Shown here in pieces: positions 57,768-64,000 of a stretch of 64,000 nucleotides of DNA. This stretch comes from Melampsora larici-populina 98AG31. Lineage: Eukaryota > Basidiomycota > Pucciniomycetes > Pucciniales > Melampsoraceae. Below the pieces are notes generated by a model. It was given only the letters and a program-made list of their open reading frames with translations, searched no databases and was not told the origin of the DNA. The stretch is from NCBI RefSeq assembly GCF_000204055.1, contig NW_006768785.1, forward strand, positions 1-64,000, in the 5' to 3' direction. Position 1 is the stretch's first letter; each line of letters opens with the position of its first letter. Position numbers and translations under genes: made by a program.

Positions 57768-58681
57768 TCAAGACGGTGAAGATGACATGTTCCCTTCAAG
57801 GAGCACCTTATCAATCATATGTTGATAATAATCTCGAGCCTTGAACATTAGATCCATCGCGGTTCCAAAACGAATGCCCCATTTGACCATGTGATTGACG
57901 TTCAAGAACCGTGGGTACAGGAATTTGGCAAAGTTATTAATTCGATGTTGTCGGAAAATGTCCATCACATCTTGAATCTCATCACGAGGAACAGAGGCGT
58001 ATTCAAGATAATCCTTGAGATTGTTCTTCGTCTTTTGGATCAGGTTTTTGACCATGGTACGAGACACCGAGATCGATCGGCCTTGAAATTCAACATAGCC
58101 ACCCTTCATAGAGTCTGGCAGGCTGTTGATGTTGCATTTAACAAGGTCTTGATAATACTGACGTGCCATGAAGATGAGGTCCATTGCTGTTCCATAAGGA
58201 ATCCCCCATTGTACCAAGTGATCAACATTCAGAATCGCTGGAAAAAGAAATTTTTCGAACGAGTTGATGCGGTGTGGACGTAAGATGTTGATCACTGAAT
58301 CGATTTCGTCTGGTGAAATGTCAACGTAAGATAAATAATCTCTCATTGTTGTTTTGCTTCTCAGCAAATCAATCGTATCATGATCCACCGTTATCGAGCA
58401 GCCTTGAAACTCCAAATAATCAATTGTCGCATCATCGAACTGGGTATTGGGTCCCCCGTTCCCCGTCAAGCGTGCCATCTTCTTGGGGGTAGGAGGTTCA
58501 GACTCCTTCTCGCAGTCTGTGTCACTAGCTGCTCTTTTAGCATTGCGGCAAGGTGACGAGTTCTCAACCAATGACTGGTTCTTCGGATGATTTGATCGAA
58601 AAAAAAATGAGTATATTGAAAAAAGAGATGATTCAGATGGGACATTAAACCGCTCACTGAAGCCAAATTGGGGTCATCCAT
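57768..58681 (-). CDS. Cargo gene 1: protein with two tandem SAM-like helical repeats
   Basis: Exons 58658-58681 and 57768-58574 join in phase (GCTTCA, GTGAGC donor) to 276 residues. After a short disordered Pro/Lys-rich N-terminus come two repeats of about 95 residues. They align as YLEFQGCSITVDHDTIDLL with YVEFQGRSISVSRTMVKNL, then HRINSFEKFLFPAILNVDHL with HRINNFAKFLYPRFLNVNHM, then WGIPYGTAMDLIFMARQYYQ with WGIRFGTAMDLMFKARDYYQ. The WGI-x-x-G-x-x-x-x-L pattern is reminiscent of sterile-alpha-motif ends, but I cannot confirm the fold. The frame is intact. It is transcribed away from the second cargo gene, with 278 bp between the starts. Confidence 0.75.
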
Positions 58682-58959
58682 TGTCACAATTGCACCTGAG
58701 ATATTGATTGATTGGAGGTTGAAGGTGATGAGGTGAGAGGTGATGACTTGAAGACGAGCAACTGCAATCGGCAGGAAAAGCAAAAAACTTGGCCAAGTTT
58801 TTTTTGAATTGCACAAAATCCACCTCGATCAATTGAAAAAAAATACAACCACCTGTCAAAAGAACTTTTTGAGGTTTTGTTGAGGACGTGGAAATGAAAT
58901 TTGTCCCAAAAAACACAAGTTCCATCCACCTGCGACTCACCTTGACTTACACACAACTC
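58682..58959. promoter_or_regulatory. Bidirectional promoter between the two cargo genes
   Basis: The 278 bp separate divergent starts. An in-frame upstream ATG for gene 2 lies at 58888, so the leader may be shorter. Confidence 0.5.
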
Positions 58960-60538
58960 ATGTTTCCCAGCTCTCAACGTTATCAAAGGAGCCCAATGGG
59001 ATCCAATTACGATCGACTATCGACATCCATCATACCCAGGACCCGCTCAGCGTCTGATGCCTTTGGGTTGGACAGCCGCCACCAAAACACCCCTAACCTG
59101 CGGCACCGCTCGTCGCAGAATGGGCCCATCCAGGAAGATGAGCCTGATTATCGTGCTGCGTTAGGTGACACATTTTTCACACCCGATATGATGCGATCCG
59201 AGTCAAGACCACATTCATCAGGAATCAGTCCTGAGGAAAATGTGGTTGACCCACTCGCATTATCAAATATGGTTAGCACAATTGGTGCTCAATTCGGTCT
59301 CACTCCGAGAGCAATCTCTGAAGTGGACAAAGTTCTTCAGGTAATGTAGCATCTGTAGCCCAAAATTGAGATTGAAACTGATGCTTTGGTCTTGTTGAAG
59401 TAGCAACCCAATGAACAGAGCCGCCAGATAGCACTGATTTGCTTCTTGGCCTCACAGTTTCCAGCCAATCGCCAGTCCAACTCCGCGGATCAAGTCACAG
59501 TTACGGTTGGCCCCCCAATGGTTCAACCTAAGGGTGATCTATGGAAAGCCGAAGATCGCCTTCGAGTGAGTCAATATCCAGGAACACAATGATTTTTCTA
59601 TGTTATACTAACATGAACATAGTATAGACTTTCATTCGAGATTTGATTAAAGACCTGCTTATGAAATCATCAATACAAGCCTACTCAACATCAAACTCAT
59701 TACGCAAGCATCCCATCGTAGAATCACTCGAGAATCTAGTGATTGTGAGTTCCATTATATCTCGATTTCAACCTTCAAGCTGATGTTGTACCCAACCCTA
59801 GGAGGCACTAATGGCTGTCGATTGCAAAGTCAAAGCCAATGAATTGCCAGAAGGATTTCGAAACAGTGATCTGAATGCAGAAGGTTTAGTACGAAAGATT
59901 GTTAAGGAGATTGCTAAAACAGAGAAAAGCAAATTCCAAAGTGCACTCCTTGACGGTATCAATAAACCGGCAGTCGGTTCTTTAGTCCCTAAGTTGTACG
60001 ATCTGTACTTTCAGCTTGGCCGTACACGAGCTCCTAAGAGCTTAACGATATCTAATGATGTGATCTGGAGCATGATCAATCTTGCTGACAAATGTAGGAT
60101 TGCACTTCTGGTGAGGTTGAACCAACAGTCAAAGACTGTCTGCACGACTCGGCTGATAGTTATTGTACACACCTGCTCTATCTAGCGTCTTGAAGGTACC
60201 ATTTTCCACCTCCACGCCAAGAACCCAACCCAGCCACGCAGCGGTCCAAAGGATAAAGCCGACCGATCAATATGGGACCCAGTTGATGAGCGCCTGGCTT
60301 GGGCCAGAGACCTCCCCCCCCTGGAACAAAAGGCGTAAGTACTTCTCTTACTATATGTATGATCTTCACTGACATTATACGCTGTCGTAGCTTTTACAGA
60401 TGGATCATTAAGTACGACAACCGAATCTTCACAGGCAAAGAGACCTTTGAACGTATCAAAACATCCAATGACATTCAGATTATAACCCAAGAGGCCTTAA
60501 AGGAGTGGATCATACAAGGTGAACCACCATTAGCATGA
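58960..60538 (+). CDS. Cargo gene 2: hypothetical protein, six exons
   Basis: Exons 58960-59340, 59404-59565, 59638-59745, 59802-60110, 60186-60334 and 60391-60538 join in phase to 418 residues, all with good GT-AG sites. The first 100 residues are disordered (Ser, Arg and Asn rich). The rest is ordered and mostly helical: AISEVDKVLQ, QIALICFLASQFPANRQ, EDRLRTFIRDLIKDLLMKSS, GLVRKIVKEIAKTEKSKFQS, RLEGTIFHLHAKNP, LPPLEQKAFYRWIIKYDNRI. No transposase, recombinase, homeodomain or nuclease motif is visible. I do not recognise the family; such proteins could be a rust-lineage expansion carried on this element. The upstream ATG at 58888 would add 24 residues. Confidence 0.75.
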
Positions 60539-62304
60539 TAAACAATAATATACAACGACCTAAAAACATGTAAAGGAAGAATGATTTTGAAGACTCGTGT
60601 CGCTTCTTTCATTAACTTCTTCATTCATCTGATTTCAAGTTTCTTTAACACCTTTTCCAACTACTTCATAACCTCTTCAGCAGGAAGATCTTGTAGTTAT
60701 TTCCTACCTACTACATACAATTCATCTGGCTAAAAGCATGTTTTGTGAAATTCGGTCTTTTGAAATGAAAGAAAAAACAATCCCATCGATGCTTTGTAAC
60801 GTTCACTGCATTCGTATCGTTTCACCGTAGCTTTTCACCGCAAAAGCGGTCGAACGATACCGTACCTGCGGCCCTCTCGCTGATTCTGTTCCAGGCCAGG
60901 AACAGCGAGGCCACGTGTCAGTCTCGTTCCGGCCTTGAACTCACTGTTCCGGGGACGTATCAGAACTTCCCTGGAACAGTTATTGAAATGGTCTCGGGCG
61001 GATTCACATCCAGTGATTGATCCGTCCAGGAATCAATCCTGTTCGGTCCCCGCTGGACACGCTCTAGGCACGTCCCAAATCAATAGAAAAGTGACACGTG
61101 CCTGTGACGCTGTCGATTCAGATTTGGGACGTGCCATTTACCCCCTGGTGTACAAAGTGAGTATCAGTTGAGTATATACTCATACTCGGTACTCATTCCT
61201 GCATCCCTGATTGGACTACTTATTACTTTTGCTAAAAAGCTTGGCCTGAATGAGAAAAAATAAAACAGAATTAGACCCAGAATTCCACCGCAGCAGTCAC
61301 AACGCAGCAGAGAGAAAAAAGTTTTAGGGTGCTCAGACAACCACACCTTGGCAGATCCCACTACCCCTTGTGTTGCTCACAAACCAATTGCTTTGCCTGG
61401 CTCCCTCTCCCTCTGTCATCTTCACCACCCACTGCACACAATCCAGACAAACCAAGCGATGGATTCCTCAAGATTTCTCAACTCAGAAAGGACTTTCCAA
61501 GGCTACAATACTACATTTAATAACAATGCTAAGAGATGTAGACCCTCAATGACCAAGAAACAAAACACTGTTCAACAAGGAAAGCAGCCATCTGTCGTGT
61601 GAAAATCTACAGTGTTCCTCCTATGTTGATAACAAGCATTTGTTAAAAAATGAAACAAAGACATGATGTTGAAGCTTTTAGTATCTTACATATCTGCAAC
61701 CTGTCCAGTACCAAGCCAAAGAACAAAAGTCTAGATTGAATACCTTATGAAAGATATCCAAAATGTGAGTGAGTTTTAAGGTAACTGAGGTCGTCAGGAT
61801 TGTCGATAGATTATGAACAATATCAAGACCGATCCCTTTGAATCTGGTATGAGACAATCACAGGGGCAAAAATAGATGCTCACATAGGTGTGAGTGTTGA
61901 AATTTTTGTGTTTGTTTCAATTTTTGTTCAATTTTACTTCCCTTTTCTTGACCTATTCTTTCCTATTTCTTTCTGCTCGTCAGCTGATTGCGTGATCAAC
62001 CAGAACTGAGCAGAAAAACTAAGCCTTGCTCAGGCTTTATTCCTTAGCAAAGAAGTCTGTGGAAGGGCTGATCCACCTGTTTGGTTTATCTCAGCTGCTC
62101 AGCTGATCCTGAGCGTCATTCCCTGGCTCAGTAGGCTCCAAGGAACACCACTTATGATTAGCTTAGGGGCTGAGCTGACCTGAGTATCCTCTTGGCTAAT
62201 TCTCCGCAGCATCCCTTGGATGGATCACATAGGGCCAGCCTTGCCTCAGGCTTCATGGCTCCGGAATGAAGCCTGATGCCCATCTGCTCAGTTGACCAAT
62301 GCTG

Positions 62305-62543
62305 CTCAGCTATCCCTCAGTGGCATTCCTGAGACCAGAAGGATCCCAAGGATTTCACCGCTCATGGGCTGAGGGGCTGCTCATCTAGTCCCCAGGGGCA
62401 TTCCTGGGATCAGAAGGATCCCAAGGATGTCACTGAGTATTGGCTGAGGGGCTGCTCAGCTGCTCAGCTAGTCCTCAGGGGGATTCCTGGGATCAGAAAG
62501 ATCCAAACAATGTCACTGAGTATTGGCTGAGGGGCTGCTCAGT
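62305..62543. repeat. Three-copy tandem repeat
   Basis: Units of about 76-83 bp begin at 62305, 62381 and 62464. Each reads (T)CAGCTAGTCC...GGCATTCCTGGGATCAGAAGG... and ends in GGCTGAGGGGCTGCTCA. Confidence 0.8.
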
Positions 62544-62601
62544 TGACCTCAGTGAAACAATTTGAAGCGGATAATGATTTACGCTTTTAGAGCAAAATAA
62601 A

Positions 62602-62910
62602 ACCTGGGCAGACAGGTGTTGATGATGAGCTCTATGAAAAGACTCAAAATGAAACACTGGGCGGAATGAAATCTACGCCTTACCTGCAGAAGTGCAGGAT
62701 GAAAAGAGCGGAAAGATCTTGAGCTATCTATTCCTAACGTTCACACTAAGACTATGTAAAAAGAAGGAAAACAAATAACAAGAGAACACTAGTTTACCTG
62801 GACAGACAGGTGTTGATGATGAGCTCTATGAAAAGACTCAAAATGAAACACTGGGCGGAATGAAATCTACGCCTTACCTGCAGAAGTTCAGGATGAAAAG
62901 AGCGGAAAGA
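62602..62910. repeat. Near-identical 115-bp direct repeats
   Basis: 62602-62716 and 62796-62910 differ at only two or three positions (for example GTGCAGG against GTTCAGG). A following 22-bp block (CTTGAGCTATCTATTCCTAA) recurs at 62719 and 62982, with about 70 extra bases before the second copy. Confidence 0.85.
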
Positions 62911-63068
62911 CTATTTGAGTAGAGATGAGCACACATTCAGGTAAACCAGTATAGTAGAGAGAAAGAGTGAAAGTACGTACTCTTGAGCTATCTATTCCTA
63001 ACGGTGAGGAAGGAAGAGAGAGCTCAAGAGAGACGCGGTATAAGAGTTAAAAATCTCAAGCACACACA

Positions 63069-63342
63069 GTATGGTTGGTAGTGCCGAGAAGCGTCAAAGG
63101 TCGGACCAGCAGGTATTACTCTGCCAACTTGCGGCTGAGCCACAAAATTCACTGAATTTGGGAGCCAAGGATACTGTTGGACTCCTGACATTGATGGCAA
63201 TCCGGATATGCCGTTGGAAATTCAATATTTGAACTTCTTGTTTTAGTTGGTTTCTACAACATAACTAAATCTTGTCATGAAGTGTAGTTTTTGATAAATA
63301 TCTGGTCCGAGATTTGACGCTTCTCGACACTAGCAACCATAC
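63069..63342. mobile_element. Small inverted-repeat element
   Basis: GTATGGTTGGTAGTGCCGAG at the left is mirrored by GTATGGTTGCTAGTGTCGAG at the right, giving arms of about 45 bp around 180 bp of non-coding DNA. The flanks allow either an ACA 3-bp or a TA 2-bp duplication, so the superfamily is open. Confidence 0.75.
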
Positions 63343-64000
63343 ACATGAAAAATCTCAGCACAGGGATGAAACAAACGCGCGCAAGAGTATGTAAGGGGCT
63401 ATTCTCAAAGAGGAAAAAGAAACACATAAACCTGACGCATAATTATCCTTCATTCCAGCCACCTTCCCAATCTAGACACCTTCACTTATCCTGATCGAGT
63501 TAGTTCCTTACGGTGAAACTAATCATCACTTTCATATCTCAACCATGGGGTTGTTCACTTCTAACAACTGAGAGCGTACACCTGAGCTGATTGTGAAGGA
63601 CTTGAACAGACACCAGTACATTACCACAACACTCAGCCCCTCAGTGTGAGCAGCTTTGTCCAGGGGACATCACTTAGGATTAGCTGAGCGGCTGAAATAA
63701 ACTGAGCAGGGGGATGGCTCTTTTATGAGGCTTCATTCCTTAGCAAGGAAGTCTGAGGAAATTCTGGCCCATCAGTGAACCAGCCAGGGGATGCTACTGA
63801 TCAAGTATTTCCTGAGCAGCTCAAATTGGATGGCCCCTGTGCAGGCTTCTTCACTAAGAAATGAAGCCTGAGGAAGGTGTAGTTCATGTGCACATTTTCA
63901 TTTTGACCAAATTGCTGAGTATTCAGTGACTCATGAGCTGATCCTGAGTACTCATCTGGACTCAGTTATTGCTCATCCAAGATGGAAATGAGCCTTCTCA

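Larger units (their letters stand above)
56150..61209. mobile_element. 5.06-kb hAT-type element carrying two unknown genes
   Basis: The left end CAGGGATGCAGGAGTGAGTA and right end (complement CAGGGATGCAGGAATGAGTA) are inverted repeats. ATTGGACT flanks the element on both sides (56142-56149 and 61210-61217), a perfect 8-bp duplication. These are hAT-superfamily hallmarks. A second inverted block (CACCAGGGGGTAAATG) lies about 60-590 bp further in on each side, and TGAGTA motifs cluster near both ends. The interior holds a nested MITE, GC-rich flanks, a tandem repeat and two divergent intact genes (57768-58681 and 58960-60538). I find no transposase-like reading frame, so it is probably moved by an enzyme encoded elsewhere. 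Confidence 0.85.
61210..64000. other. Repeat-rich, gene-poor end of the window
   Basis: Begins with the right 8-bp duplication (61210-61217). A small open frame at 61348-61602 has no family match. From 61980 the DNA is full of CTGAGCAG/CTGCTCAG motifs, including tandem, direct and inverted repeats annotated separately. No gene is supported. Confidence 0.5.

Noticed and set aside
57768..60538. The divergent cargo pair as mating-type homeodomain genes (divergent in rusts)
   Set aside because: Neither protein has the W-F-x-N-x-R homeodomain helix or a similar motif.
62305..62543. Tandem repeats as a CRISPR-like array
   Set aside because: Eukaryotic context, only three imperfect units, and no unique spacers.

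Overview
The window looks like a gene-and-transposon mosaic from a filamentous basidiomycete, most likely a rust fungus (Pucciniales). The grounds are intron-dense genes with short GT-AG introns of about 50-150 bp, two secreted catalase paralogues of 19 exons each, a secreted cysteine-rich protein, and a load of hAT, Harbinger, Tad-like LINE and small inverted-repeat elements. The genus cannot be fixed from the sequence. Exon boundaries given here were built by hand from splice motifs, reading phase and family alignment from memory; no search was run.

Region 1-6.5 kb: a partial basic protein (minus); a homogentisate 1,2-dioxygenase gene (minus) broken by a 348-bp inverted-repeat element inside an exon and lacking its C-terminal end; and an intact tRNA guanine-N7 methyltransferase (plus) whose N-terminus copies the histone H3 tail. 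Region 6.5-12.8 kb: a full-length LINE with two overlapping ORFs, a 35-nt poly(A) tail and a 13-bp target duplication.

Region 13-36 kb: a secreted cysteine-rich protein and catalase A, then about 15 kb of degraded transposons (two hAT elements, one split by a probable solo LTR and the other by a hairpin element, and a decayed Harbinger system with accessory genes), then catalase B. The catalases share all intron positions and promoter sequence, so they are a duplication now separated by the transposon island.

Region 36-56 kb, mostly housekeeping genes: a membrane-anchored acyl-protein-thioesterase-like hydrolase; a TRF-like telomere protein with an inverted array of telomere-type repeats just upstream of its start; two Transformer-2-like RRM/SR splicing factors that flank a Rab5-type GTPase; and a palindromic foldback element.

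Region 56-64 kb: a 5,060-bp element with hAT-like hallmarks (8-bp direct repeats, CAGGG-type inverted ends) carries two divergently transcribed, apparently intact multi-exon genes of unknown function and no recognisable transposase. I regard it as the most unusual object here. The window ends in a cluster of tandem, direct and inverted repeats.
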